Shown in pieces: positions 19,716 through 29,299 of a DNA stretch of 42,557 bases; within the stretch, counting starts at the first letter, position 1, and each line of letters begins with the position of its first letter. Below the pieces are notes generated by a model. It was not told the origin of the DNA and ran no database searches. It was given only the letters and a program-made list of their open reading frames with translations. This DNA is from Chara braunii (Eukaryota > Streptophyta > Charophyceae > Charales > Characeae): contig BFEA01000013.1 in NCBI GenBank assembly GCA_003427395.1, positions 5,553,272 to 5,595,828 on the forward strand. The letters run 5' to 3'. The translations under genes were made by a program, and so were the position numbers.

Positions 19716-20064
19716 CCTGGTGATGAGAAGCAGGCCGCTATGTCTGGAGTCTTCATTCATCATTGGGCTGCTGTACTTCATTGAAGAGCTGTTGTAGTTA
19801 GAAGGTCTATGTCGATAGGTGGTCTTATTGTAGTCTGTGTGCCAAGCGCCGTATAGGAGAGGGACATTGTGGACATTGGTGTTGGAAGTGAGAAGAAGGC
19901 TTTCATTATCAATCAACTTCAGTGCTTTGCTCTTGCTTATTTGCTCTTGCCTATTTGGTGTATCTGGTGGTGCAATTTGCTTTCAGTTCGTGCACAAAGT
20001 TATCCAGATTGCTTGGAATGCTCCAATTTGGTTTCTTTCATCCGCAATGATCATTTTCCTTGCA
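19716..20064 (+). repeat. 3' LTR of element B, right part
   Basis: Resembles the second half of A's LTR: TAGTCTGTGTGCCAAGCGCCGTATAGGA against TAGTCTGGGCGCCGAGCGCCATATAGGA, then a similar T-rich stretch, and the same end CCTTGCA (20058-20064). Placing it after C makes a single ~810-bp LTR with 9883-10343. Confidence 0.75.
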
Positions 20065-20442
20065 TGAGCTTTAGAACTTCCATGTTAGAGTCTGTACTCC
20101 CCTCCGGGCGGTATTGGTAGCTTCTTTGGCGATCACCGGTGTCTGTGCGTGTGCCGCGTGTGAGTGCTGTTCATAGACACTGCTGTTAATCAATGGGGAG
20201 GGGCAAGTAGATGAGAGGGCAGCTACTGGCAAAATGCTCAGTCTTTGCGTTGGCGTGTCCCCCTCACTGGCGGCTCCACCCTACTCCCTGACCACCACCA
20301 ATCAGGGCGGGGGGCAATATGCATCCCTTTGATTGTGAGAGGTAGCTATGAGTGCAGTGGTCCTTGTACAGGCTTAGGAATAGAGGCAGGTAGGTAGTGA
20401 AAGGAAGTTAAAAAACGTGCAAGTTGCACTGGATCTACAATC
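20065..20442. other. Unassigned non-coding DNA
   Basis: Between the end of B and relic E. No open frame with a recognisable product, no repeat ends. It may be pre-insertion flank of B. Confidence 0.5.
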
Positions 20443-20616
20443 CTACAGACTGTTGCGTTTGTCTTCCCAGAGTTGCCTGTCATAATGGGAGACTATCCAG
20501 GGTGCTGTCTGCAGCAATTCTGTATACTCAATCCTCTCATATTCTCCATCTGCATGATAGTACTTTAATCTGACGTGGTAGATCATACGTGGTCTTGCCT
20601 TCTTCTGTGGTACATA
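20443..20616 (-). pseudogene. Relic E: chromodomain-like tail of a gypsy pol (C-terminal part)
   Basis: Minus-strand translation contains ARPRMIYHVRLKYYHADGEY and ELLQTAPWIVSHYDRQLW, parallel to KMQYRVRFRHH...EELMQTAPQVVAQYEKSL in A. Removing the solo LTR (20617-21662) and one target copy joins it in frame to IDRIIKHRYV at 21663 onward. Confidence 0.85.
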
Positions 20617-21662
20617 TGTTATGAACTTGGTTGTTTGACAATTTGATTGCCACTCACACACAGAAGAACTCACACATGCCCATACATGCATGAGACCCAG
20701 GGGAGGAAGAGACAGAGTCCACCTGCACACAGACCAGAGATAAACGGCGGAATAGCAACCATGCACAGATGGGGAGAATACACACAGTGTTCTCTCTCTC
20801 TGATGAACTCCCAACAACCAATCACAGGATGACACTGTGAAGATCACAATTGGACAGTAACCCAGATGATGAGCCAACTCAATACAATTAACCCAAATTA
20901 TCGTTCCAGAGTTCAACCCAGTACCCCAGTGCCACACACTCCACTCACTACTACACTCTCAGAGTCTGGTCCCAGAGGCCAGCGCCATACACCCAGATGC
21001 AGATCATGAATAGCGAAGTAGTCCGCAGTGCGGATGAGTCACTCTGACGATGAAGAAGGCAGCTATGGCTGCCAGGATGCTACCGCAGCAGCAGTACCCA
21101 CATGTAGCCAGTGAAGAGCCTCCGGATAGTCCTGCCAAGCGCAGATATCCCCAGGGGATAGATGCGCTGAGATCAGCCCCAGCTATGGCTGTCTCGGGTG
21201 AGCTGGCTATGGCTGCCTCACACCGCTGAGGTCTCAGGTGCCGCTGTAGACATTCAGCGCAGCAAAACTTGGTTGGCCACCAACGCAGTAACGTGAAAAT
21301 GAAAAGCCAAAAGTCCTCCCACTATCGGTCCTAATCTACTTAACCTAAACTGGCCTAGACCCTACCAGGCCTACTGGACCGAAAAATAGGCAAACCGGTA
21401 CTGTTTCACTTAGGGCCTCCAGGCCCTTACCCAGCTACGGGCTCTACCCACTGTGGGCCCCTCTGGGCCTCTAACATCGGGGAAGACTGGGACGCTGCTG
21501 CAGCGGCATAGGACCGGTACTATTTTTAGAACAGTCTAGGGGCTCAGTGGGACTGACGCATGCACACAAATAAACACACAGCAGGGTCAATCAGCATGCA
21601 AACCACACAGCATAGTACAACCTCGCAGACATATACGACAGCAAAATCAGCAAGTCATTGCA
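20617..21662 (-). repeat. Solo LTR inserted in relic E
   Basis: Starts TGTTATG, ends ATTGCA, and is flanked on both sides by (A)CATA (20612-20616 and 21662-21666), a 4-5 bp target duplication. It is 1046 bp, non-coding, and carries GGCCTCCAGGCCC-type motifs near the right end as do the U3 starts of other LTRs here, so minus orientation is likely. No internal region or second LTR is present, as expected after LTR-LTR recombination. Confidence 0.78.
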
Positions 21663-22090
21663 CATATCTGTGTTTGATGATTCTGTCAATATCTGCACAC
21701 CCATCCATTATTGGAGGATGTTGTCTGCAACAATTCTCTACAATCCAGGATTTGCAATCATTGCAGATGGGTCTGCAATCATACAACGGACAGTTGTGCT
21801 TGGCCTCCAAGTGTTGCCTGTCATCATGGGTGACTATCCAGGATGTTGTCTGCAACAATTCTCTACGGTCAATCTGTCATGTTTTCCATCTGCATGATAG
21901 TACTTCAATCTGACGTCATAGATCGTACTCGGTCTTGTCTTCCTGTGTGGTGCGTGTCTGCATTTGATGATTCTGTCTCCATCTTTATGAAACATTGGGC
22001 ATGCCTTCACATGAGGAGGAATGCCTACAACATATGAGGGTTCTGTTGGGATCTTCACCAACTAGTGCCAAGGTGCACACCGCTTTGGCA
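21663..22090 (-). pseudogene. Relic E: integrase end and chromodomain-like tail, partly duplicated
   Basis: From high to low coordinate: SYVVGIPPHVKACPMFH (equivalent to SYVIRVPGHLRTYPVFH in A), then DRIIKCRHA, TRPSTIYDVRLKYYHADGKH, WIVTHDDRQHLEAKHN, then a second PPIMDGCADIDRIIKHRYV leading to the solo LTR. The IDRII...IYxVRLKYYHADG block therefore exists twice (here and at 20443-20616), from a tandem duplication or two nested relics. Multiple stops. Confidence 0.8.
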
Positions 22091-22320
22091 TTCTGGCAGT
22101 GGCTTTGTAGTCACACCTCCATCTGCAGCAATTCATCCATGCTTAGACGGTCGCCTGTGCATTGAGCGGTACACAATTGATTGCATCAGTCATTCAGAAC
22201 CATGCAAAAAGCATTCCAGCGAGGCGAAATGCCCGTGATTCTGGCCTTCGGCCTCCAAGCCAAGAAGAAAGCAGAGGTCGCCTCTTCTGACGATCTTGAG
22301 CGTTCACGACTATTTCAAAA

Positions 22321-22418
22321 TCACATTCACATGTAGCTGAGAGGATTCCTTGAAGAAAGAGGCAAAAAAAGCCACTTTCACATGTAGCTGAGAGGATTGT
22401 TAGAAGAAAGAAGCAATC
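22321..22418. repeat. Imperfect ~51-bp tandem repeat next to the U6 copy
   Basis: CATGTAGCTGAGAGGATT followed by a TT/TA-GAAGAAAG(A/G)(A/G)GCA tail occurs at about 22330 and again at 22381, directly upstream of the U6-like sequence. No promoter element typical of plant U6 genes (upstream sequence element and TATA box) was recognised here. Confidence 0.8.
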
Positions 22419-22520
22419 GTCCTTGGTGACATCCATTAAAATTGGAAAGATACAGAGAAGATTAGATCGCCCCTGCGCAAGGATGCCACACATAAATGGG
22501 GAAATGGTGCAAATCTTATT
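22419..22520 (+). pseudogene. U6: U6 snRNA retropseudogene
   Basis: U6 is the catalytic snRNA of the spliceosome. The copy is nearly full length: 5' GTCCTTGGTGACATCC, AAAATTGG, the ACAGAGA box in GATACAGAGAAGATTAG, CCCCTGCGCAAGGATG (the AGC/ISL region), and GAAATGGTGCAAA near the 3' end. It departs from the conserved sequence at several places, for example ATTAGATCGCCCC for ATTAGCATGGCCCC. The normal oligo-T end is replaced by CTTATT and a 24-A tail, which marks reverse-transcribed RNA. Confidence 0.88.
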
Positions 22521-22544
22521 AAAAAAAAAAAAAAAAAAAAAAAA
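22521..22544 (+). repeat. Poly(A) tail of the U6 retrocopy
   Basis: 24 consecutive A. Directly attached to the U6-like sequence; no clear target-site duplication was found on either side. Confidence 0.9.
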
Positions 22545-23928
22545 GACGAAGGAGGAGGCTATCTGACTGCAAAACCTCCTCCAAAGTAGCAATCAATTCT
22601 GTTCAGGTTCCTTCAACCATATGGAATGAAGCATGACGTGGGTCATTATATGTATAATTGAACTTGTCCCTAGATGGAAACCGGAATGATGCTTCCTTGA
22701 ATTGACAAGGAACCAGGACCACAAGGACGTGTATAATTAAAAAAAAAAAATAGTGTGTCAAAACTAATCAGAGAAGTTCAAAATTGAACTGCTTCAGTTG
22801 CACGTTTGGAGCAAGCAATTCCTGTGGAAATCAAACCGCCTGTCAATTACATGTAGGAAATTTGAACTGTGCTTTTGCGAGCCGGTGCTTGGTTTGCCTG
22901 AGTGTCACCTGGAATTCCTTATCCCTAATCCCTAATCCTTCTAATAGTAAAACCAGGCCTCGTGTAATGCCTCCTGCGGGCCCACAAGAAACTCGGACAG
23001 GAGGCGGTACCAGGCCGGTGTGGCTAGTGGGGAAGTTCCCCCACTTTTTTTTTTTGGGTGGTCACGCCGTTTCTTACTGTCCCGTGGGTTGGCTCTGGAA
23101 TTTACTGTGCCGAGGGTAGGTTCTGGAATTTTGTTGGCGTTGTCGCCGTGCTGGGGGGTTTCATGGTGCGGCCGGGGCTGCAGGGGAGGGTCGCTCCATG
23201 AGCCTCTGTGAGCCTGTGTTTCGGCGCTCGCCCCGTGTTGCCCCAACAATGTTACACTATATGTTTGAATACAAGTATATAGCTATTGTGTTCGGGGACC
23301 GGCGAGCATTTCTGTTTTTGGGTTGTGTTCGAGGGCTTGGCTTAGCCTGTGTAGCACAGCCGACGTGACCTGCACCGTAGGAGGAGGAGGAAGACATGCC
23401 CACATTGTAGCGGGAGGAGGTGGAAGACATGCCCCGCAATACGCGAGGAGGAGGAGGAGGACGAGGAGAGAGAGATGGAGAAGAATATAATGGCGGTTAA
23501 ACAGGGGGGNAAATGGGTGCGTGCAACACGTGGTGTACAGATGAGAAGGCGGTGGAGGAGGAGGGGAAGGAGAAGCTGGAAGAAAAGAAAGAGGTGGATA
23601 AGGTACGAGAGGAGGAGAAAAGGATCAAGGGGGGGGGGGGGTGTGAGACGAGGAGGAGAAAGAGGAGAGAGAGAGTTTTGTTCTTTTCATTTTTACTCAA
23701 CCCATTAAGAAGCTCCATGCACATCTGCCCTCTGTTTCTAATGACCGTGGAGCAGATAGATAAGTGTCAGAGAGGATGAAGAGTAGCGTGCGAGTGATGA
23801 AGAGCAGTGTGCCAAAATTGGGCGAGGTTGTCGCCTGAAGAATAGATCCTGCGGAACTCACAAACTCACGGCCTCACTTCCACACGCACGGCTTGAGAAC
23901 AAGCATCATCCAATGAGCATTCTCATAG

Positions 23929-23929
<1 letters not shown>
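22545..23929. other. Non-coding DNA, purine-rich at its right end
   Basis: No convincing gene. Contains a second A-run (22739-22750), a poly-T (23046-23057) and a strongly purine-rich stretch from about 23380 to 23680 (GGAGGAGGAAGAC-like, with a G10 near 23632). Open frames here are low-complexity. One ambiguous base at 23510. Confidence 0.6.

Positions 23930-24006
<77 letters not shown>
23930..24006. repeat. (GA)n microsatellite
   Basis: Uninterrupted AG repeats for about 77 bp. Confidence 0.98.
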
Positions 24007-24008
<2 letters not shown>

Positions 24009-24381
24009 CCCAAAGAGCCCTGCGCCATCATCTCAAGTCGTAGACAAGGAGAGGAACAAGGGTTGCATGGAGGGCAGATGGAGGGGGCTAAGTGCATATC
24101 TAGATTGGGACGAGCGGGTCCAGTGATCATGATGGGTACTATAGAGCAACACAACTAATGACGAGAATGTGATGGAACAGGTGAACGCGTGAACGCATCG
24201 GGACGGGCGGATGGAAGGCAGAGAGAGCGGATGGTTGCATGGAGGGCGGATGGAGGGTCGGGATGGGTGCAAATGTACAATCTTGATGGCTGGTGGGTGG
24301 GTCTGGATAGGAGATCGGGATGGGCTGATGGACGGTCAGGTTGAGCTGTGTGCATGGGCAGACGGAGGGTCAGGATGGGTC

Positions 24382-24432
24382 GGGGGGGGGGGGGGGGGGG
24401 GGGGGGGAGGAGAGAGAGAGAGAGAGAGAGGA
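24382..24432. repeat. G26 homopolymer with (GA)n
   Basis: A run of about 26 G followed by GGAGGAGAGAG repeats. The run could form G-quadruplex DNA; its length may be inexact in the assembly. Confidence 0.95.
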
Positions 24433-24783
24433 GGTTGGGATGCATGATATTTGGATAGGGAGACCGGAATGAGCAGTGCATTTATTCCCTTTTACGCACG
24501 TGTTATCAAAGCGTCTGCGTGGATAACAGAACGCATCTCAAACACAAGGCCTTAATGAAAAAACAGGGCCTCAACAGCTAAATGAATACGGGAAAAAGGC
24601 AAGGAAACTGCATAATGAACTGGTGAAATGAGAAAAAGAAAACTGATAAAATGGTCTCAAATATTTTATCGGGGATAATCAACTTGGGAATTGGTCGGTG
24701 ACAATATTCTTTTTTTCAGGCACTGATTTTAGCGGGCATGCATCCAGGAGGGCGAGGACAACAAGGAGGAGGAGGGCGAGCAG

Positions 24784-24786
<3 letters not shown>

Positions 24787-24863
<77 letters not shown>
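24787..24863. repeat. (GT)n(GA)n compound microsatellite
   Basis: About 32 bp of GT repeats passing directly into about 45 bp of GA repeats. Confidence 0.98.
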
Positions 24864-24865
<2 letters not shown>

Positions 24866-26723
24866 GGCAAGAGGTGGTGTGACGCGGGGGTAGGCCGGGC
24901 AGGGCGACCTTGTATTAAGAAAGAAAAAGATAGCCGTTGAAACCCCAATTAGACCTTCTGGCCCCCATTAATGGAATCCTTACCAAACTGGCAGATCAAT
25001 ACTTGATTCCTACTGCCACTTCTGGGTGCCAGGTTTTTCTTGATGAGTGAGGCCTGGTCTGCACGTGCCAGGCAGGGCTAATAGAGTGAGTGAGTTATTG
25101 CATATAATAGTATGTTAATGTGTGAGCATAAGTTCAAAAGATTATCTGAGTCATATCAAAGGCAAATAGTTTTGTGTCTAAATCCTTGCTTTTGCTCTAT
25201 GATAAGGTGCAGTAGTGTTGTTGTCATCGTCATCGCATGTGTTTGTTGAAGTCTTGATCTCGTTCAATTTGCTGCCTGTGGCTGGAGTTCATGCTGATCC
25301 TCCCACATTCAGACCTGCCTTTTCAGTTCTGCCCTGCATAGAATGTGGCCATGTCTCACCTGTATAGAACAGTGGATGTGTGGGGTTGTCCCTATGACAT
25401 CTGGATTTCCTGGATTACATTATTCATATGGGTTTAGGTGCACAGATTGCACCACATTTATTGCTAAGATCTTGAGGATGTCCACGTCTGTTACTGCTCA
25501 TACTTCCCCATGGGAACGGGAGGCTTGCCACCTTTATAGTCGTGATAGCGTTAATGTTGGGAGTGTTTCAAGAGCAGAACTTCTGAAACATGTGCTTCTC
25601 TTGGTGGGCTCCTTGATCATTCGCCTCCTTGGTGGAAGGAGAGGGACTGATTGATGTACCTGTGTTCTTGATTGAAGGCCAATGAAGCTGTATGTCAGGC
25701 AGATGTCAAGGGTTTCCCGCCTCTATCAGTTTCAACTGCAGCTTCAGAAGTTATACTCAGTGCAGAGCTTCTAGAGCACAGGAGGGTGCGCGCCTTGAAA
25801 GCGGTGAGCTACATACAGCTGCCCACGTTTACCTCACCATATGGAGCTGTGAACATCTTATGAAACTGAGTGTAGGGCATCGACATGCCCATTTATGCGT
25901 CGCTTCAGGATGCATTAGCATGAAGATTTGTTCTTCAACAGAAGCAATCTAATTCAAATATTTTTGTCAATTGTTTCTCTAATGGATTTCCACTTCATTG
26001 TCAAGATTCTCTGTCGGCTTGCCATATTGTTGGTCTCAGGAAAACAAGACGATATATCTTAGCATAACGCCAAATGTGCTTAGAGGCAAGTGCCTCATAA
26101 TGGGCTGACTGACCGTGGTCGAGGTTGTTAGTTGGTTCCTTTTTCTGTGAATTCTATGTTCCCCGCGTACGAGAGATCCTTCAATTAGTGGCAATTAATT
26201 AGACACATTGGTACCTCAGTGCTGTGTTTGTGTTTCATTGGGCTCACACTGGCTCTAATGCACCTGTCTAACACAACCAGCAGTTGCTCTGTTGTGTGGC
26301 GGAAAGTAACATGGGTGCTGCGAGCGAAAAAAAGAACGATCGTTACAAAACCCAGCACCTATGCTGAGTGGTACGCCCATGTGTCTGTTGGAAACAAGAC
26401 CTCGGTCAGAATATAATCACTCAGATGTACGTTGGGCCAGTCGCTTCGATGAAGAGGTGCTTTTCGTCTCTGGGGGTGGACAGGACATAAAATTCAGTGC
26501 TGGGCCAGGTGATGCACGCTGCCGTACTCGAAATTTCTTTCTTTCTTTCTTTGCATCGTGCTATGTTTGGATTCTGGCAGTGCACAAATGGACCCCTCCC
26601 CCCGTTCGCACACCCTGCCCAAACCTGAACCCCACCATAAAGCACAAAACACATTAACAAAAGTATACAGTGACCACGAGCACATACACCTGTACACCCC
26701 AACACACTGAACCACTTGCATGC

Positions 26724-26724
<1 letters not shown>
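24864..26724. other. Non-coding DNA without recognised genes
   Basis: The longest frames (about 60-110 codons, e.g. 25343-25654) have no recognisable motif and ordinary composition for chance frames. No LTR ends or tRNA-like structures were noticed. It could be intergenic DNA or intron of a gene outside the window. Confidence 0.5.

Positions 26725-26767
<43 letters not shown>
26725..26767. repeat. (GA)n microsatellite
   Basis: About 43 bp of uninterrupted GA repeats. Confidence 0.98.
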
Positions 26768-26769
<2 letters not shown>

Positions 26770-26837
26770 AGAGAATTGGTTACTATTTGGGAGCGACGGC
26801 CCCCTGGCTCATCAATCTCGACCTTGTACTTGTATGT

Positions 26838-28007
26838 GGAGCCCAGGATCCGCAGAATGATAAAAAGGACTCGAATGGACAGTGCAATGTCAGCAAAGCA
26901 TCCACAAGCAATGTACATCCAGATACATACGAAAATAGCACAATGTTGCGCAGCGGAAGACTCAAAGATATGACCTGACCTATCAGAGACTGACACGACA
27001 TCCCATCATACACCACACATGTGAGAGAGGGAGGAGGGACCGCATACACAGAAGAAAGGTCCCTCCTTGCACACGCACATGGGGGAGATACCACGGATGA
27101 GAGAGGGAGAGGCGAGACGAAGATGGAGGTGAGGGAGGAGACCAAGATCTCAATACCAAAGTCCAAAAATAGTATCCCTGCCGAATGTCCAATCAATGTC
27201 TGCCATGAAAATGTTGAATCAGATCCAGGGCATCATGCCCAATGTATCCTCTGCTCGTAACCTCTCTCTTTCTCTCTCTCTCTGAAAGCAGCAGCAGCAG
27301 CAGCAGAAGAAGAAGAAGAAGAAGAAGAAGAAGGAGGAGGGAGAAGAGATGGACGGCGAGACGACGACGACGAAGAAGATGTCGTCCTCCTCGCTGTCTC
27401 ACCTGCAGGTAGCTGCCACCATGTACGGACTGCTGCCGTGGTCCCTGTGCAGGTCGCCGGCGTGGAGCGCGGCTATGGCGCCCAGGTAAGTACCGTTGAT
27501 GCTCTGCCCCTCTGCCTACCTACGCCTCTACCTCTACCTTCGGCGGAGGGCTGTGTGTCGCAGCACTGCTCCAGCAGCGTGTCGCCCAAGAAGTGAGCTA
27601 CTCGAACTGTGTCTGTCCAGCCGTGGCCCAGCTATAAGTAGCGCTGGGCTGGCTGGTCTGCCTCTGTGCGTGTGCCCAAAACGTGGGCCTACAGGGTCTG
27701 GGTACCGAGGGTCTGGGTACCGACTGCATGCCCAGACACTGTACCTGGACAGGAGCGGCCTGCCTCCTCGCGTACTGGCCCAAGGCGCGGCCTTGGGAAC
27801 TGCAGGTGTGAAACGGCGCCTGAACAGACAAAAATAGGACAGGAAACAAATAAATAAATAAATGAATGGTGCCTCAAATCGAATCCTGCGGCCTAAGGGC
27901 CAGCTGTGGGTCTCCAGGGCGCAAGTCCGAAGGGCATGGGGCCTGGGCCCCCCCAGCAACCGTCAGCCCCCCAAAATGGGGCCCGTGTGCAGGCTCAGCA
28001 TGTAACA
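26838..28007 (-). repeat. 3' LTR of element F
   Basis: The left 300 bp (from about 26856) match 33720-34000 closely. Its element-orientation start TGTTACATGC (28007) follows a purine tract. The far end (about 26838) is placed by comparison with 33703 and is uncertain because the first ~18 bp do not match. Includes a CT/GCA/GAA microsatellite block (27262-27340) and ATAAATAAATAAATG (27851-27865). Confidence 0.82.
27262..27340. repeat. Compound microsatellite (CT)n(GCA)n(GAA)n
   Basis: CTCTCT, then GCAGCAGCAGCAGCA, then GAAGAAGAA runs inside the LTR of F. The LTRs of C carry GAA-rich tracts at a comparable place. Confidence 0.95.
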
Positions 28008-28022
28008 CCCCCCCCTCCTTTT
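28008..28022 (-). promoter_or_regulatory. Polypurine tract of element F
   Basis: On the minus strand CAAAAGGAGGGGGGG directly before TGTTACAT. Same arrangement as in element C. Confidence 0.85.
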
Positions 28023-28442
28023 GAAGCCAAGCCAGGTTGAGGGCGAAGCTGACAATCCGATGGTGGAACCTGGACGCGAGTGCGGTGTGGAGCCGAAGGT
28101 ACGGGCTTGCCTTGTAGCTTACGTTCGTAACGTGCGAGGACGTGGGAGCTGTGACCTGAAGTTCCGCACGGGTCAACCACTGTCAGCCTTATGGCTACAA
28201 TAAGAGAAATGTACTTATTACTCTGCCAGCTTGGTGTCGTATTGCCGCTGTGAAATAATGTCGCCAACCTCCTCAAAAACGTCCATGGAGGGTGGGGCTT
28301 GCGATCGTCGCTCGGAAAAGTCGTTGCATTCCACCGAAATGGAAAGAGCCAACTTTGAACAATGAAAACCGGGTAGACGGGCAAGTGGGCAGGCACCTGA
28401 ATGACAAATGATGGTCCTTCAGGTGTGCGTCACCTGCGGGGG
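28023..28442 (-). pseudogene. Element F chromodomain-like tail, broken
   Basis: Fragments in several frames: HLPVYPVFIVQ (equivalent to the VHRVFHAS region), APPSMDVFEEVGDIISQRQY, and a terminal LARYERKLQGKPVPS followed by SDCQLRPQPG. The order matches the tail of element C (PPSMDGHQEVDRVI ... DYEKRRLAKEA ... DRQLRPRR). Confidence 0.75.
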
Positions 28443-29062
28443 CTACAATGCGCAAGGCCCCATCCAGTTCGGAAGGAGCTTGCGAGAGAGATCCTGCTCG
28501 AGGCTGAATTCCGTGGCAGAGACCCAAACGAGGTTGCCGACACCGATTGGACAAGGAAGACGCTGGCGATTGGCTTGTTGGCTCATGGGTTGCTGCATCT
28601 TCGACATCCGGTCGCGTGCCATGACAAGAAGCTCTTGCATCCGTCGAATAAAGACAAGGTGGTCGTTGCTTTTAGTCGCTTGTGGGATGATCGTGTCCAA
28701 TGGAGAAGTGACCGGCGAGCCATGCTCGAACTCAAAGGGCGACGTCCCGATGGTCGGATGAATGGACGAGTTATATGCCAACTCGACGTTCGGTAGCCGC
28801 TCTACCCAATCCTTTTGGTCGGGACGGATGACAGTGCGAAGAAGAACTTGTGCGGTTTGATGCACCCTTTCCATTTGGCCATCGGTTTGTGGGTGGCGAG
28901 CCAAACTCGGCTTTAGAGATGAGCCCCATTGTTTGATGAACACCAACCAAAAATCAGATATGAACCGAGTGTCGCAAACGATCTCCTTGGGGTAACCCTT
29001 GGTACGAATGCAACCGGAGTAAAGAACCTCGGCCAACTCCTGTGCCCTAGCGTGATAGCGGC
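28443..29062 (-). pseudogene. Element F integrase core (partial)
   Basis: Open from the edge of the mitochondrial insert. Contains RYHARAQELAEVLYSG, KGYPKEIVCDTRF (Asp2 region, with S-D-R-D changed to C-D-T-R), RHPQTDGQMERVHQTAQ (catalytic Glu), LIRPDQKDWVERLP-type and LELAYNSSIHP-type blocks, GVGNLVWVSATEFSLEQDLS and KLLPNWMGP. The Asp1 part and most of the zinc finger are missing; mitochondrial DNA stands in their place. Confidence 0.88.
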
Positions 29063-29070
29063 GGTCGCCC

Positions 29071-29139
29071 ATAAAATTAAGAAAGCCATCATTAAGGCGA
29101 ATAAAGCAATAGCTTCAGTTAAAGCAAAACCTAAAATGG
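29071..29139 (-). pseudogene. atp9: Mitochondrial ATP synthase subunit c (atp9) exon fragment
   Basis: Translates to ILGFALTEAIALFALMMAFL-IL, the C-terminal transmembrane hairpin of the mitochondrial F0 ring protein. It carries the conserved Glu of the TEAIALF motif, the proton-binding carboxylate. This ending is that of mitochondrial atp9 and differs from chloroplast atpH. The reading ends abruptly in integrase sequence after ILW, so it is non-functional here. Confidence 0.92.
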
Positions 29140-29140
29140 G

Positions 29141-29203
29141 TAGGGGTCAGAGGTGAGTCTCTGCCCTCCGAACCGTACGTGACAGTTTCCCGTCATACAG
29201 CTC
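29141..29203 (-). ncRNA. Group II intron domains V and VI (NUMT fragment)
   Basis: The 34-nt element at 29203-29170 starts GAGCTGTATGACGG, has a GAAA tetraloop and ends CACGTACGGTTC. It folds as domain V: outer stem GAGCTGTA/TACGGTTC, a 2-nt CG bulge, inner stem TGACGG/CTGTCA, and the AGC catalytic triad. Downstream, GGGCAGAG pairs with CTCTG-CCC as domain VI, with an unpaired A seven nt before the intron end (CCCCTAC), the expected branch point. The exon follows directly. This is the ribozyme core of an atp9 intron, not functional in isolation. Confidence 0.85.
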
Positions 29204-29299
29204 TCCATCAGCGTTCCCGACGAGCTTGAGTCTTCGCAGCGAGTTCTTCACTACGAGTATCTTCAACGGCGTTGAATAAGTCGTGTCCGTCTCGTTGTG

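Larger units (their letters stand above)
8189..20064 (+). mobile_element. Element B: A-family gypsy element interrupted by a mitochondrial insert and element C
   Basis: Integrase core starts exactly at the end of A's 3' LTR (PLPIST-type motif before GESLSMD), continues to 8687, resumes at 9349 after a mitochondrial insert, reaches a polypurine tract at 9871-9882 and a TGCGAAG LTR start at 9883. That LTR is interrupted at 10343 by element C and resumes at 19716, ending CCTTGCA at 20064 like A's LTR. The N-terminal half of B should lie upstream of A, outside the window. Many stops and indels make it older than A. Confidence 0.8.
29071..29299 (-). other. NUMT: atp9 exon end with 3' end of a group II intron
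   Basis: About 230 bp of mitochondrial DNA inside the integrase of F. From high to low coordinate: ~95 bp of intron sequence, intron domain V (29203-29170), domain VI and splice junction (about 29140), then the last atp9 exon to about 29071. Compared with H, about 290 bp of integrase between PATGH and CRYHA are missing, so the mitochondrial piece replaced retroelement sequence. Confidence 0.88.

Noticed and set aside
22419-22520. Active U6 snRNA gene
   Set aside because: Changes in conserved positions, no oligo-T terminator, poly(A) attached, and no recognised upstream promoter elements.
22921-22940. CCCTAATCCCTAATCC, telomere-like repeat
   Set aside because: Only two imperfect units of 7 bp; not the plant CCCTAAA array and too short for an interstitial telomere.
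23913-24158. Open frames made of RERERER or SLSLSLSL
   Set aside because: These are translations of the (GA)n/(CT)n microsatellite, not genes.
25343-25654. 103-codon open frame
   Set aside because: No recognisable motif or homology and no flanking gene structure; this length is expected by chance in this composition.
26770-26850. Minus-strand peptide RILGSTYKYKVEIDEPGGRR that looks codon-like
   Set aside because: Short, next to the uncertain LTR end of F, bounded by a GA microsatellite, and matches no family I recognise. It might be an exon remnant at the insertion site but cannot be supported.
27349-27494. ATG-started frame ending at CAG|GTAAGT, resembling the first exon of a host gene
   Set aside because: It lies inside the 3' LTR of element F and in antisense to it; the amino acids come from microsatellite-like codons (ACGACGACG, GAAGAA, TCCTCC). 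The splice-donor match is likely chance.
29071-29139. Chloroplast atpH as source of the ATP synthase c fragment
   Set aside because: The ending ALTEAIALFALMMAFL is that of mitochondrial atp9; the chloroplast protein ends differently.
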